The notes: generated by a model not told the origin, from the sequence alone. 64,000 nt of DNA from Ctena decussata (GCA_963989385.1 OZ022503.1:90654638-90718637); one strand, 5' to 3'. Shown: positions 11,557-24,438, counted from the stretch's first letter. Numbers and translations: made by a program.

Positions 11557-12004
11557 TAAGTTGTGGTTGCAATTAGTGCTAAATAGTGCTGAAGTCGAAT
11601 ATTTCAACGAGTGATGCCTAATTTATGTGCCGGTGTCTACATCGATGGACCGTTAGTAGGTATCAAAGCACCAATTAACGAAAACCACAATAAAATCTAC
11701 AAGTGACCCATATTCTCAAAAATTGTACATGTATAATGTTGGTAGTATAGTTATTATCCTAAACTTTGACAAATGCACATCAATAAAAAGTGTAACACTC
11801 GGACCAGGCTGCTTTCAGAATAGCCTGATTTGTCTTCACTGTTTGCCACCTAAACAGCATTTTGAACATATCACATGATACAAAATAACTTCATTTTTTT
11901 CTTGAAGCTACTTAATCATATTTACTGTCCCAATATTTTGTGGTATTGACGTACATTTGAAAAGTTTAGTTATGACAATAAAGACATCCCGAACGCAGTA
12001 TATT

Positions 12005-12248
12005 TGAACCGCGACAGGAGAAAACCAACAAATTGAATGTGGTTGAACGCCCAGCGCAGACTCAGATCAGCCTGGGCATCCGCCCAGTCTGATCAGAGTC
12101 TTCGCTGTCCGCATGAAGGTAGCTTAGACCCTTAGCTTCCTTTTAAGCCCTTAGGGAGGACTCTGATCAGACTGGGCGGGTGCCCAGGCTGAGCTGAGTC
12201 TGCGCTGGGCGCACAACCACATTGTTGGTTTTCTCGTGTCGCGGCTCA
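12005..12248. mobile_element. F1 palindromic MITE, full length
   Basis: Begins TGAACCGCGACAGGAG and ends GTGTCGCGGCTCA. Variant a, with a short duplication near the left edge (ATTGAATGTGG). Confidence 0.86.
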
Positions 12249-13119
12249 TTTTATTATCTCTTATCGATCTTGACCATTGACCTTTTGAAAAGAAAACAAT
12301 CACTTAATGTTATAGTCATGATTTATATGGACCGCGACAAAATAAATGAAAATTAGAAGGCAGTGATCAGGAATCGACAATATATCGACAGCCGGCCCTA
12401 AAAACAAAATGGAAATGAAAACAATTAAAGACGGCACATACAACAAAACAAAACAAGCAAAAGCCTGGAGGTCAGCGCTTTCCATGTAGATGACCAGGAG
12501 ACTATCCTATATAATGAAGGAAAAGTAAAAAATCTGACTGAAAGCTGATAATGATTGATAACAAACCACAATAATACCACCGAGCGGTTAGTAATAAATT
12601 CCTGGGAAAACAAACGAAACATTTACATTTACCTGTTTTCCATTGAAAATTACAAAGCAAAACAGAGAGCAAACCAGGCAGAATGCAGCGGTCTTTAAAC
12701 TGTTTTAAACGCGTTTTTCTCCTGCTTTGGGTTATGTTTTGGCTCATTAACATACGCCTTTTTTATTATCCGTGTGAACGTTTTCTTAACTATCAGCAGA
12801 ATCAATGGATACATATAAACAGATCAGGATTAAATTGTGAGAAGAACAAGCTGAGTACACAAACGCAAGACCATCACTGAAATGCTGGATCAGAGTAGAG
12901 CGATCAAACTACCAAAATCATTAGTCCGAACTCATTAACAAAATTAATCATCGACAAATCTGAAATATTCTGATACACATATATGAATATCCATAAAAGG
13001 AAGTGTGATAAGGTACTCGCGAGTAGTAAGCATCATCTGCCTATTATAATACATCCGTTATTTCTCGGTATCTGATGGAAAAGTCAGTGTAAATGAATGT
13101 CCAGAAACTGAAAGCCATA
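12249..13119. other. No gene recognised
   Basis: Overlapping 61-83 codon frames on both strands have no motif. A block near 12855-12900 (aagaccatcactgaaatgctg) resembles 29552-29580, suggesting a dispersed repeat. Confidence 0.45.
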
Positions 13120-13353
13120 TGAGCCGCGACACGAGAAAACCAACAATGTGGTCGTGCGCCCAGCGCAGACTCAGATCAGCCTGGGCATCTGCTCAGTGTG
13201 ATCAGACTCTTCGCTAAGCGCTAAATGGGTAGCTGAGAGTCTAAGCTAGCTTCATGCGGACAGCGAAGACTCTGATCAGACTGGGCGGATGCCCAGGCTG
13301 ATCTGAGTCTGCGCTGGTCGCACACATTGTTGGTTTTGTCGTGTCGCGGTTCA
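13120..13353. mobile_element. F1 palindromic MITE, full length
   Basis: Begins TGAGCCGCGACACGAG and ends GTGTCGCGGTTCA, flanked by ccaTA / TATaat. Variant a. Confidence 0.88.
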
Positions 13354-14211
13354 TATAATGTTTCGGCCGTGCCATGAGGTTGGAAATAAGTTTAGAAAAG
13401 GCCGCATTGTAGGGATCAACGAGGTCATAGTGTCCCCCCTAGAACATTTAAAAGTTGACACAAGATTCGCTCTGCAATAACCTTGTGACAACAATTTACT
13501 AGTAAGTGGCTCCCCTCTATCAAGGAAGTCTTGAGAGTTGAAACAGACTCTAGCATAGCAGACTAACTGACTTACACAAACTCCGGTGCCGAGAGAACAT
13601 TGCTATTCAAAGATGGAAAGTTTACTTTGAAAAAAAAAAGTGAAGTCGTCCCATTTGTCATAAAGCCTAGTAACAGTATTTTCTTTGTCAGTGTAGAAAT
13701 AGCAATCTGAATTTGAGACATATGAATTGGACTAAATAGTATCCTTAGTCAAAACGGACTCTAATAATATATGGGTTCCGTCCGTCTGTCCGTCCGATGC
13801 TATCATCAGATTGTTCGAACCTTTCAGAATATGGGTAGCACTACATGCCATGGACCATGTTACATCGGGGTCAGTATCTGACCCTTTCTGCCAGAGTAAA
13901 CGCCCTTTATCTGTAAATTTAGCTATATTGTGTGGGCACAGTTCCTTCATCATTTTTCACCAAACACCTAATGGGAAAGGAAAACAATAAGTCCAATCAA
14001 AGCAATGTCTTGCAAACTGTCCAAAATATTACAGGAATGATAAAGTTCAGGATGGATTGATCACTCACACATAATCCATATAATGATGTAGTTATAATTG
14101 TTGAACTTCGTTTTAAAATATATAAATCAGGGTTTTAAAATATTCAAATCAGATTTTTTATCATCAAACAAGCATAAACTGATTTCTATTGATATTTTGT
14201 ATTTTTGTTTA

Positions 14212-15595
14212 CCTCACCTGAGATGAAGGCTCACACGTGAGCTTATAGTATAGGCAGGCATCCTTTGTCCGTCCGTCCGTCGTTCGTCCGTCAACATATT
14301 CATACGACATCTTCTCTGAAACTACAAGGCCCATAGTAACCAAATTCATATATAGCATCTATAGGCAGGGGGAACCATAAATACTGTTTTTTATCCAAAT
14401 CGCTTTAAAACTTTTGTTGCTATGGCAACTTAAAGTTTCCATTGACATGTATGGGAAAAATTAAAAATTTGCATTTATTGCTGTCAATGCAGATATTTTG
14501 ACAAAACTTTTACAGAAATGTCCCTCGAGTAGTCCCTTCTCAACCACATGAAATTTATGTAAATTGCACAATTTGGCTGGTTGCCATGGCATGATTAAAA
14601 ATAGAAAAAATATTCAAAAATCATCTCCTAAGAAACTTTGCAACCAATAAAGCCGAAACTTCACAGAAAGGATCTTAGTACTAGCTTCTATTAAAGTACT
14701 GTTTTTCTTGGCAATTGCTCTAGCAGTTTTGTTGCTATGGGAACTTAAAATTGCCATTGACTTGTACTGGCAAAATGGATAATTTGCATTTATTGCTATG
14801 TCGGTGCAAATATTTTGACAATACTTTCATAGAAATGTTCCTTGAGTAGTTCTCAACCAGCCTTATTAAATTCACGCAAATTGCAGAATTTGGCTGGTTG
14901 CCATAGCAACCGAAAAATTGAAAAAATATTAAAAAACTATCTTCTTAAAAACTATGCCACCAATACGGTTCAAACATTACTGAAGGGATCTTAGTATTAG
15001 CCTCTATAAACATACTGTTTCTCATGGCAGTTGCTCCAGTAGTTTTGTTTCTGTGGGAACTTTCAGTTGCCATTGACTTATAATAGAAAAGTTGAAAATT
15101 TTCATTTTTAGCTATATCGCTGCAGATGTTTGGACAAAACTTTTACAGAATTGTTCCTGGAGTTGTCCTCTAGCAATCGCATGAAATTTATGCATATGGC
15201 ACAATTTGGCTGGTTGCCATTGTAACCAAATGGCTTTAAACAGAAAACATACTAAAAATCATCTTCTCAGAAACTAATTGGCCGATAAAGCTGACACTTT
15301 ACTGAAAGGATCTTAGTAATAGCCTCTATTGAATTATTAATTTTTATTGATGTTGCCCATGTGGTTTGTTGCGATGGCAACTTAAAGTTTCCATAGACTT
15401 ATAATGGGAAAAATGTAAATTAACATTTATTTCTGTGTTACAGTAGATATTTTGACAAAAGTTTTATAGAAATGTTCTCAAGAAGCAGACTTCAAAATTC
15501 TATCATATTGTACAATTTGCCTTAGAGTCTCTTACCCCTGAGTGCTGAGGATGAATGGACTCAGGTGAGCTATAGGACCAATGGTCCTCTGGTAT
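14212..15595. repeat. Tandem-repeat cassette R2, four ~315-bp units bounded by inverted CTCACCTGAG
   Basis: Units recur near 14418, 14733, 15047 and 15368, with cores such as gttgctatggcaacttaaag and ttttgacaaaacttttacag. The left edge reads cctcacctgagatgaagg plus a (GTCC)n tract; the right edge reads gactcaggtgagctatagg. No coding potential. The same edge motif bounds R4. Confidence 0.8.
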
Positions 15596-15696
15596 TTTTA
15601 GTGATTTAAAAACTTCTTTGCTCAATTCAGGATTAAAATGGCAGACTTACAGGATTGAGAATCACAGACTGTTACCACCCCTAATATTCACCACTG

Positions 15697-15937
15697 GTTA
15701 GCTATGGATACGAAACGAAAAAGAACTGTTACGAAAAGAAAAAGTATCATAGTTACCATACGACCTAATGACCAGCTCGTTTGGTAACTATGATTCTTTT
15801 TCGTTTCGTAACAGCCTTTTTTCGTTGTTTCGTTATGAAAAGAAAAAGTGTCATAGTTACCAAACGACCCAATGACCAGGTCGTTTGGTAACTGGGATTC
15901 TTTTTAGTTTCGTAACAGCTTTTTCGTTTCGTAACCT
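15697..15937. repeat. Double palindrome built on gttaCGAAACGAAAAAG
   Basis: Two successive foldbacks: tcatagttaccatacgacc faces ggtaactatgattctt, and tcatagttaccaaacgacc faces ggtcgtttggtaact. The outer edges are gatacgaaacgaaaaag and ttcgtttcgtaacc. A tandem duplication of a palindrome is the simplest reading. Confidence 0.75.
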
Positions 15938-17331
15938 CCTTAAAACATAGTTAATCGAGTGTGATATTGATCCTCATGCAATAGTAGAAAAATACTGAAA
16001 GGATTTAAATACTTCCACTTTTTATTGCTGGCTGCTGATCTGTTCACTCATGACAGTGATGAATATTTAACGACAAAATGCTTTAAAGATTACGCAGTTC
16101 ATTTGTATCATTTAGTTACATGATGTCAGTAAAAAAGCGTTACGTCACTGAAATGCATAGGGCGATGCCGGCGTTATCTTATGCAACACTCTTTTCGACT
16201 ATTTCTTACTGTCTTAATATTCTGACGTCATCCACGTTGATTTGCAAGTATCACTGCGGATGATGCTGTCGCGCAAAACCTATTACGGAGACGGCGTCGA
16301 CGTTAGCTAACGTCATGATCTCTGGTTTTTAATCTCGGTTAGGTGCTTTTCTGACGGTCTTTTGAGTTTCCTGTAAACAGTGCACGTCGTCTGAGATTGT
16401 AAATTGCTGTAATTAACGCATAAAATTGTACCGCGACGTCACTTTTTGAAATTTCAGCATTTATCTGGCCCAAAACCCTGCGCCTGTTTGCGATATTTAG
16501 GCGCGGTAAGTTAATAAAGCCACTGGCCGAATTCAAACTTTTAAAATTCAATTTAATATTGTAAGAGAAATGTTTCGTCAGAAAACTGTATACATGAAGC
16601 TATTCATCCTTATGTAAATGGTACTAAGAACACGAGGAGCACGTGCTTGTTCCTGACCGATTTGGTTGAATGACTTCAGATTCGGTATAGTGATATAATC
16701 AGGTATAAGCGAATATATATGCTGTAAAAGTTTGGTGGACGTAGCTGCATTCTTTTTCGAGATATTCAAAATTAATGGGTGGAAGTTTTTAAATCCTTTC
16801 AGTATATATAAACTTTGAAGAACAGAGCATGTGTCAACTTTAATCCATTGATCAAGTGTGTTAAATTGATCCAATTAAGTCGAGCTGATGTAGCAGAATT
16901 AGCATTAGCGTACCATCCATTTTATGTCTGTTTTATATTTATCATGGAATTTACAAGACTTGACAGAATTGCAAATAATACATAATGTTAACTAATAGCA
17001 TGCACGGAAATTGCTAAAACTGCCTGTAATAGCGGACACATTGTACGTTGATGCCAAAATATGCCATAACAAAAGGGGTTAATTATGCAATGCGTCTGTT
17101 TACATTTCTTAGTTGCAAACAATACATCAAGCGGTAAATCGTTGCATTCCGAATACCGATGTTGACTTCGCTGAATTATCTGTGAAAGTATGCTCTGATA
17201 CTTCGGAATTATTCAGAGTCAGTGACATTGGTTTTACGTGGGTCTTCATTAATAGTTTTGATGATAATTCCTGAACTGATTCTTGCATCTTCATAAAAGA
17301 ATATTGTCTATGATATTCTAATGTGAGTCAC
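15938..17331. other. No gene recognised
   Basis: Frames of 70 and 98 codons on the minus strand (16339-16874) are without recognisable features. Nothing else seen. Confidence 0.45.
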
Positions 17332-17340
17332 ATTAAAAAG

Positions 17341-17521
17341 TGAGTGAGTGAGTGAGTGAACTCGGGTTTAACGAACCACAAACAACGAGGTCATGTGGAG
17401 ACGGGACCGTGGTTTAAAGTCTCATCCGAAAGACCGGAGAAGTTGGGGGGGGGGTCGATCTTGCGACCCCTGGATTGGTAGTCCGGAGTGTTATCAACTA
17501 CACTGCAGCCGCTCCACACAT
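17341..17521 (-). mobile_element. tRNA-derived SINE, family S3, with target-site duplication
   Basis: On the minus strand: a tRNA-like head (gcagtgtagttgataac, then ggtcgcaagatcgaccc), a body, and a (TCAC)n tail seen as tgagtgagtgagtga on the plus strand. attaaaaag flanks it at 17332-17340 and 17522-17530. A 61-codon frame here is spurious. Confidence 0.75.
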
Positions 17522-17755
17522 ATTAAAAAGATTTTTATAGAATTGAATTTTAATTATCAAAACCTATCGGCTCTTATTTAACTTCCGATCTATATAACTT
17601 TCCTTCACACACTAGCAAAAACCAAAGCAACTGAGTCGACAAAACAAACATGCTCATCCTGAAAACTTGGGAGTGGTCCCAAATTAGATATTTACTGCCT
17701 CGTTGTCGATAATTTGGTACCCAGTAATATCTGACGGGTCAACAAAGAAAACATA

Positions 17756-17995
17756 TGAGCCGCGACACGAGAAAAACAACAATGTGGCTGTGCGCCCAGC
17801 GTAAACTCAGATCAGCCTCGACATCCTTCAAGTTTGATCAGGCTCTTCATTAAGTGTTCAAAGGGGGTAGCTAATGGTCTAAGCTACCTCCATGCGGACA
17901 GCGAAGGCTCTGATCAGACTGGGCGGATGCCCAGGCTGATCTGAGTCTGCGCTTGGCGCACAACCGGATTGTTGGTTTTGTCGTGTCGCGGCTCA
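17756..17995. mobile_element. F1 palindromic MITE, full length
   Basis: Begins TGAGCCGCGACACGAG and ends GTGTCGCGGCTCA, with AT-rich flanks catA / TATtg. Variant a. Confidence 0.88.
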
Positions 17996-18869
17996 TATTG
18001 AGCTAGACTGTGTAGATAACAAAGCCTAAATGACGGAATGTAAATAAATTTTTGTGGCCAAAATAATCACTGCTGCCAGGTCCTGATGCTAGTGAAAATG
18101 AGAAACGTCAATCATATAACACCGCCATTTTCAAAAATAGTTGGACACTTGAATATCTCCATATTTTTCCTCAATTTTGCAAAGGGGAATCACTGTTTGT
18201 GACTTTCTGTCTGCTTTACCGGATCATGAAGCCCTTCGGCCCTTCCAAAATTGGATCTACTCTTAAAGGAAAGAATTTGCTTTTAACGAAGCAAATTCTT
18301 TCATTCAAGAGTTGATCCCAATTGAAAATCAATGAAAATTACAGAGATGTAGATACTTACCTCAAACAGTTATTGTACGGACAATTACTCTCAATCTTCC
18401 TGCAGGTGAATGTTGTGTCAGATTTAGCTGGCCGAATTATCTAATCTGTAACATTTTAATCAGCCAATATTGTCGAAGTGTTTATCGTCATAACGGTATG
18501 CCAATTCCAGACATACCATACATTCTGTTTGTCTGACTGATTTTCCAGAGCTTGTATTCTCTTTTTTGATACAATAATTTCTAAGACATGATGTTCTGAA
18601 TTACTAGTGGTACGTCACTCGTTCATTCAGAAACATAGAAATATATTATTAGTCTTCTGGTTTCAGCCCCAGTAGCTACTGGCCGTTCCAAAGCGGGAAC
18701 TCGTGAGGCTGATCCCTCTTGTTGTATGTCAGGCATTGTGGTCATCTGCTATATAGCTGTCCACCTGTATAGCTGTCCACCTGTATTTAGATGTCAACTT
18801 CCTGATTTGTTTTGTGGTTTAAAATAGAAACTAGGTAAAATAGTGGTCGGTCGCGCGCGTGCATACGTG

Positions 18870-18917
18870 CATGTGTGTGTGTGTGTGTGTGTGTCGGTGT
18901 GTGTGTCGGTGTGTGTG

Positions 18918-18954
<37 letters not shown>

Positions 18955-18958
18955 GACT
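18870..18958. repeat. Compound microsatellite (GT)n-(GTCT)n
   Basis: gtgtgtgt runs interrupted by cggt give way to a run of ctgt units. The 60-codon minus-strand frame over it is an artefact. Confidence 0.9.
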
Positions 18959-19269
18959 GTGTTATGCATTTCACATGAGTTTTGATCTCATTAACCATTC
19001 TAAAAATGGGGACATCTCAATTACTATAATAGACCTGAAATGGAACAGTTTGGAGTAAATTGTCCTAAAGATGCTAATGGAATGGCAATCAGGCCCGGAC
19101 TAGACTGTCCATTAAGAGTTTTCATCTGCATATGGGGTATACCATCATATCAGATCTGAATTTTTGATGCCAGTTAGATGTGTAATGATGACTATATGAC
19201 TCACTGATTTTACTTCTGATTTTAATCAGATTGTCCATCATGTTTTCTCTATCAGTTTTGAAAAGGAAA

Positions 19270-19500
19270 TGACCGCGACACGACAAAACCAACCAAGTGG
19301 CATGTGCGCCCAGCGAAGACTCAGATCAGTCTGGACATTGGTCCAGTCTGATTAAGAGTTGTTGATGTCCGCAAAGAGCTAGCTTAGACCCTTAGCTACC
19401 CTTTAAGCGCACAGCAATCACGCTGATCAAGCTGCGCGGATGCTCAAGCTGCTCTGCGTCTTCGGCAGTCGCATATGCCATTTTGTCGGTTTTGGTGTAT
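19270..19500. mobile_element. F1 palindromic MITE, right end decayed
   Basis: The left end is intact (TGACCGCGACACGACAAAAC); the right terminus has lost the GTCGCGG block and reads ttttggtgtatca. Variant b. Confidence 0.8.
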
Positions 19501-19627
19501 CAAATATTTTGCGACGCCCTGTTTTCTTCCCTGGACGACGAAAACCCTTCCAAATCCTTATTGACTTGACTACACTAGAGGAACCACTTCTTTGTTATAA
19601 GAGTTGAAACATTTCATGAAAGGATAA

Positions 19628-19809
19628 GTGCCCATCACATACATGTATATTTAAAAAGAAGTGCCGTTGACCCCCTTTCTTGGGGGTCGACGCCGCTTCT
19701 TTTTAAATACATGTGATGAGAGCCCATCACATATATTTAAAAAGAAGTGCCATCGACCCCCTTTGTTGGGGGTCGACGCCACTTCTTTCTAAATATATGT
19801 AATGGGCAC
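19628..19809. repeat. Double palindrome, two copies of a ~85-bp foldback
   Basis: Each foldback pairs atttaaaaagaagtgcc and gaccccctt with ggggtcgacgccrcttctt and taaatayatgt. The two are joined by gagcccatcacat and share gtgcccatcacat / aatgggcac at the outside. Confidence 0.78.
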
Positions 19810-21901
19810 TAATTTTTCATTTTAGCCTAGACATACATTGCTATGATTTCCCAAGTACGTATGTACTCTTTCTATTCCTTGCAAACATGTAACAGATATT
19901 TTCGTTCTATGTTTTAACCACAGTTTTAAATTTGTGTACATATTGTATATTATGCATTATCGTAGTTTTTGTTTTACACTTTTATGTGGAATACCACATG
20001 GTAGAATGGTTTTATAGCCAAATGTGACACCCTCTTGAAGTATTGTATAAATAAATTAATAAATAAATAAATAAAATAAATAAATAAATGAAGGGAGCCA
20101 CAGGTGTAAATGGCACAGCTGTCTCCCCTCAAAGAGTACACATTCGCCTTCAAGCATTTTCTGGGTATATATACAATGTACATACGTATGTCTAGGGGTA
20201 TCTATAGATATCTAAAAATCATATAAGAAATTAACCAAAAAAGACACAATAATTCAAACAGATTACTAGTACCAAAGACACAAAGAGAAGAATAAACTGC
20301 ATTTCCTCGATAACAGGAACACATGCAGGATTACCAAAAAACAAAAAACTGCGGCAAAAACCCCTTTTGGACGGTCCACGCTGGAAAATCTGGCACATGT
20401 TGGGACTTACTGAAGTATATTACGGCATGAAACCAGTATTTTTCAATGTTTATAGTAAAGTACAGGCACTATGGTATTTTCTTCAGTATGTACAACCGAA
20501 GTTAACATGTGTTATATTTTCAATAAATCCAGCGATGAAAAGAATGTCTTTTTTAGACCTTTTGACAGCACGGCCATTGAATCACTTCCAAAAGCGGAAA
20601 TTGCTATGTTCTCTACCAGAAATAAAAAAAAATCAATATTGTAACAGCCTCTATTATATTTATGACGTTTATGAAGCGAAATGAAACAATAAATTTCAAA
20701 GCTGCACGAGAATGATCAAAGCTATATTAGAACAGAACAAGTTACATTGTAAGAGTACGTGCGAGGAGCTATGACAGTTGGCTCTAAGTTACCTGAAAAT
20801 GATCAATTGTAAGTATATAACTGGCAAAGAGTATGACTCAGTAAACCTGTATGATATTTTTGATGAATATCCTGGTTGCAATCTATCTGTATTTTAAGTC
20901 AAGGGGATTCTAACAATAATATGAAATTAATGCACTGCCTTTTATGCAAACATACTCTTTATGGTGGCCATTTATTCCGTCTCAAGAAAAAGAAATATAA
21001 GACTATATGATGATAACTTTACTAAAATCAGTTTTCATCAAAGAATGTCTCACATTGGGTCACCCTCTATTCCTGCTGCAGTCTTTGCTGCGGTTTTTCT
21101 TGTTTTCAGTTTACGGTGCGTGGCAGAGTACGGTGTTTTACCCAGGCACATGCCGAGAACATGCTCGGAAGCAGCCAATCAGTGTGCTTTATTATGAGTT
21201 TGAGATTTTTCTCAAGTTTTATAACCTCGATCCCAGTTTGTCTTTTACAAAGCTGAAACTGTTGTACTAATAGCATTTCATACACAGAAATCGAATAGTT
21301 CTGTTATGTTTTAGCTCTCCAGACGCAGCTAAGAGTTCGAATTTCCAGGTTGGTATGGAATTGCACATTTATCAGACGTGTTTTAAGTGGTTGAAATTGA
21401 AAAACATTTTCTTCTTCGTAGATTAATTTAAATGCATGGAAAGTCAAACAGTCAGTAGACCATATTATATCTATGCAGTCTATTCGTGCTTTGGGAATAG
21501 TGGTACAATGTATCAGACATCAGTAGCGCTATCAGAGACTCAATATAAAATTAGCTTCTCAAAAATTGTCACGACTGCAGATGTGGCATTTAAGATCTTG
21601 TCTGGTACATTGCCATAGCCAAGGCAATATAATTGTTCTTGCAATCTGTCTGACGCCTAAGGCAATACAAACTTTAAGCTCTCTGACATTTTGCTTATGC
21701 TGCGATACCAAGAACCAGCTTAAAAGATTTTGTAGCTTTCTCAGTAAAAGCTGTTTAGGTGTAAATTTATTGGATTACGCAGACTACAAAATAGTTCTTA
21801 TCGAATTAAAGTATAAAGCGCATGTAAACTTACTATATTTGGGTTATCAGAAATTGAATGTCAAACTCGTATAGGAATTGAATGAACAAGGCATGAATTT
21901 A
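19810..21901. other. No gene recognised
   Basis: AT-rich. Frames up to 105 codons without motifs. A block at 20570-20620 resembles 8875-8915 (agcggaaattgctatgttct), indicating an old dispersed repeat. Confidence 0.45.
20048..20089. repeat. AATA-type microsatellite
   Basis: Repeated aaataaataaat with minor interruptions. Confidence 0.85.
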
Positions 21902-22116
21902 CTGAGTAACTACACTTCAGGAACTGACTGAATCAGATCCCAAACCCTATCCCCAACATCAAAGGGAAAGATTGACAAAGACATCCCAACAAACAATAAA
22001 TTACAAGTGATAAGCCGAGTCAGCAGCTCTTTCCCAAATAAGTGGCAACTCAGCTATCTTTACTGAACTAAATAATTTAGACCATCAGAAGGGTTACAAC
22101 AGACTAAGCAAATTAA
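21902..22116 (-). repeat. Dispersed repeat D1, copy 2 (inverted relative to copy 1)
   Basis: See 1271-1485. An older relative may be present near 60640-60780 (agtagctctttctacaaac, gatcattcagctacc). Confidence 0.82.
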
Positions 22117-22747
22117 TGGCAACTGATTGCAAAACAATCCATGAGGATTGAAATAATAAGAGCATTAAATGACTGTACGGGGAAACTGTTTGTCGGATGA
22201 TTTGCAGCTGCCAATGTTTTAATGTTTTAAAACATGAAAAAATTGAAAAAATGCCATTCGCAGGAACCACAAAAATACCACACAAAGAAGAGATGGGAAG
22301 CATGTTCGAAATATCAAAACGAAACCAAACATTAGTGATAACATACCAAACTGAAAAAAAAATCAATCACTTCTTTCGTGTGAGTCTAACATGTACAGAA
22401 GGTGAACACAATGCTAGACTGACAACAAAGAAGATCCACCTTTGCGGGGACAGCTGTGTTTTAATTATACATATACCAGGGGAAAATGATTCAAGTAATT
22501 TTACTAAGTGGCTCTGGTTTGTTTATGGCTTAGTTTAAGTTTCACAAAATTTCGTCCACTCGCTACTAAGTTACCACTGCACTTGAAGATTTTAAATCAA
22601 ATCAAGAGCGATAATTCATGCATAAGTAAGGTCATTCTGAAAAAAAGAATTGTTTCAGCGTCACCGCATCATAATGATACATTTTTATTTTCATTTTTTA
22701 AGAAATTTCTGTCGTTGGTATCTACGTTATAGCTAAATTGTAGATTT

Positions 22748-23927
22748 AAGATCAGTTCAACCTTAGAATCCTGTGTGAAAAGTATCTCCAACATCAGCAG
22801 AATCTGTACCATGGCTTCATTGAGTTCAAAAAAGCCTTTGACAGGTATGGCATGCAGCCTTTTGGGCTACCATGCGGAAGTACAATATCAGTGCAAATCT
22901 AGTTCGCACCATTGAGCAGCTATACGACAAGGCTACACGTGCAGTCCTGATAAATGGCAGCACAGGAGAATGGTTCAGAACAACAGTTGGAGTAAGACAA
23001 GGATGTCTTCTGTCACCCACCCTCTTCAACATTTTTCTCGAACGAATCATGTCTGATGCTCTGGAAGAACATGAAGGAAAGGTTAGCATAGGCGGCAGAA
23101 ACATTACCAATATGCGGTTTGCCGATGACATAGATACTCTAGCTGAGAAAGAGCAGGAGATGAAAGCTCTAGTTGAAAGTTTCGACCAAACCTGCACAAG
23201 GTATAAGATGGAGATCAGTGCTGAGAAGACCAAACTGATGACGAACAGCGCAGACGGCATCCAGAAGGAGATCAAGGTAAAAGGGCAGAAGCTGGGTACC
23301 GTAAGCAGCTTCAAATACATGTACCTTGGAGCAGTTGTCTCAGATGATGGCTCAAAACAGGAGGTTCTCTCAAGGATTGGACAAGCCACTTCAGCTCTTA
23401 CTAAGCTGAAACCAATTTGGAGAGATAACAATATATCTCTTTGATCAAATGTGAACTTATGCGCTCCTTTGTCATTTCCATATTTCTGTATGCCTGTGAA
23501 GTATGGGCCTTGACAGCAGAGTTAGAGAAAAGAACGCAGGCCTTTGAGATGAGATGCTACCGAAGGTTACTGAAAATTTCGTACAAGGACCATATAACCA
23601 ATGAGGAGGTTCGCAGGAAGATCCAAGGAGCCATTGGAGAATATGATGAACTCCTTACGCTGGTCAAGAAACGGAAACTAAGGTGGTTTGGCCACGTCTC
23701 AAGGTCTTCTGGTTTAGCAAAGACAATTCTTCAGGGAACAGTGAAGGGAAAAAGAAGAAGAGGTAGACAGAAGAAGAGGTGGGAAGACAATATCAAGGAG
23801 TGGACAGGAATGGATTTTGCCAGCTCAGCTATGGCAGCTGAAGACAGGACAAGGTGGAAATGGATTGTTTTGAAGTCAACGACCTAGTAAGGTTATGGGA
23901 TAAAATAGAATAGAAAGATCAGTTCAA
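22748..23927 (+). mobile_element. 5'-truncated RTE-like non-LTR retrotransposon with 13-bp target-site duplication
   Basis: The 3' portion of a reverse transcriptase is readable across three frame segments. FKKAFDR (about 22828-22845) is followed by a one-base loss, then the frame from 22872 (GVRQGCLLSPTLFN, then the FADDID catalytic motif near 23120). A second frameshift at about 23441 leads to the C-terminal frame (FLYACEVWALTAELEKR, RKLRWFGHVSRSSGLAKT, GRRRGRQKKRWEDN) ending at 23887. The motifs fit RTE-type LINEs widespread in molluscs and cnidarians. The sequence aagatcagttcaa flanks the insertion exactly (22748-22760 and 23915-23927). The copy lacks the endonuclease and is inactive. The 201-codon minus-strand frame over the same stretch is a shadow. 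Confidence 0.88.
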
Positions 23928-24202
23928 GGGCAATAACTCATGCACTATGGATACCATTACTATAAATGTTTGTGCATACTGTCCTGTCATGATGATACGT
24001 AAATGGTTTAGTTTCGTAAAATTTCCCTTATTGATTACTCAACGATGACTCACTTTGTTGATTTCAAAGCAATTCAAAGATAATAACTCCTGCATCACTA
24101 AGCGATTTCAACAAACCTTGACATGTACCGACGTGTTATAGGGCAATTATTTAGAATTACATTCATTGATAACTAGTTACGGCTGGATTTGTCTGTCTTA
24201 AA

Positions 24203-24438
24203 TGAGCCGCGATACGACAAAACCAACAAAGTGGCATGTGCGCCCAGCGAAGACTCAGATCAGCCTGGGCATCTGCCCAGTCTGAACAGAGTCCTTGCTG
24301 CATGGAGCTAGCTTAGATACTTAGCTACCCTTTAAGCGAAAAGAGAATACTCTGATTAGCTTTGGCGGCTGATCAGGCTGGTCTGAGTCTTCGCTGGCCG
24401 CACATACCACTTTGTTGGTTTTGTCATGTCGCGGCTCA
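24203..24438. mobile_element. F1 palindromic MITE, full length
   Basis: Begins TGAGCCGCGATACGAC and ends CATGTCGCGGCTCA. Variant b. It lies about 300 bp past the end of gene A. Confidence 0.87.

Noticed and set aside
13732..13953. Minus-strand 73-codon frame with protein-like composition
   Set aside because: Sits in sequence with GTCCGTCC-type repeat signatures typical of the local cassettes; no family recognised.
22826..23431. A 201-codon open frame on the minus strand over the LINE
   Set aside because: It is the antisense shadow of the reverse-transcriptase frame; all recognisable motifs are on the plus strand.
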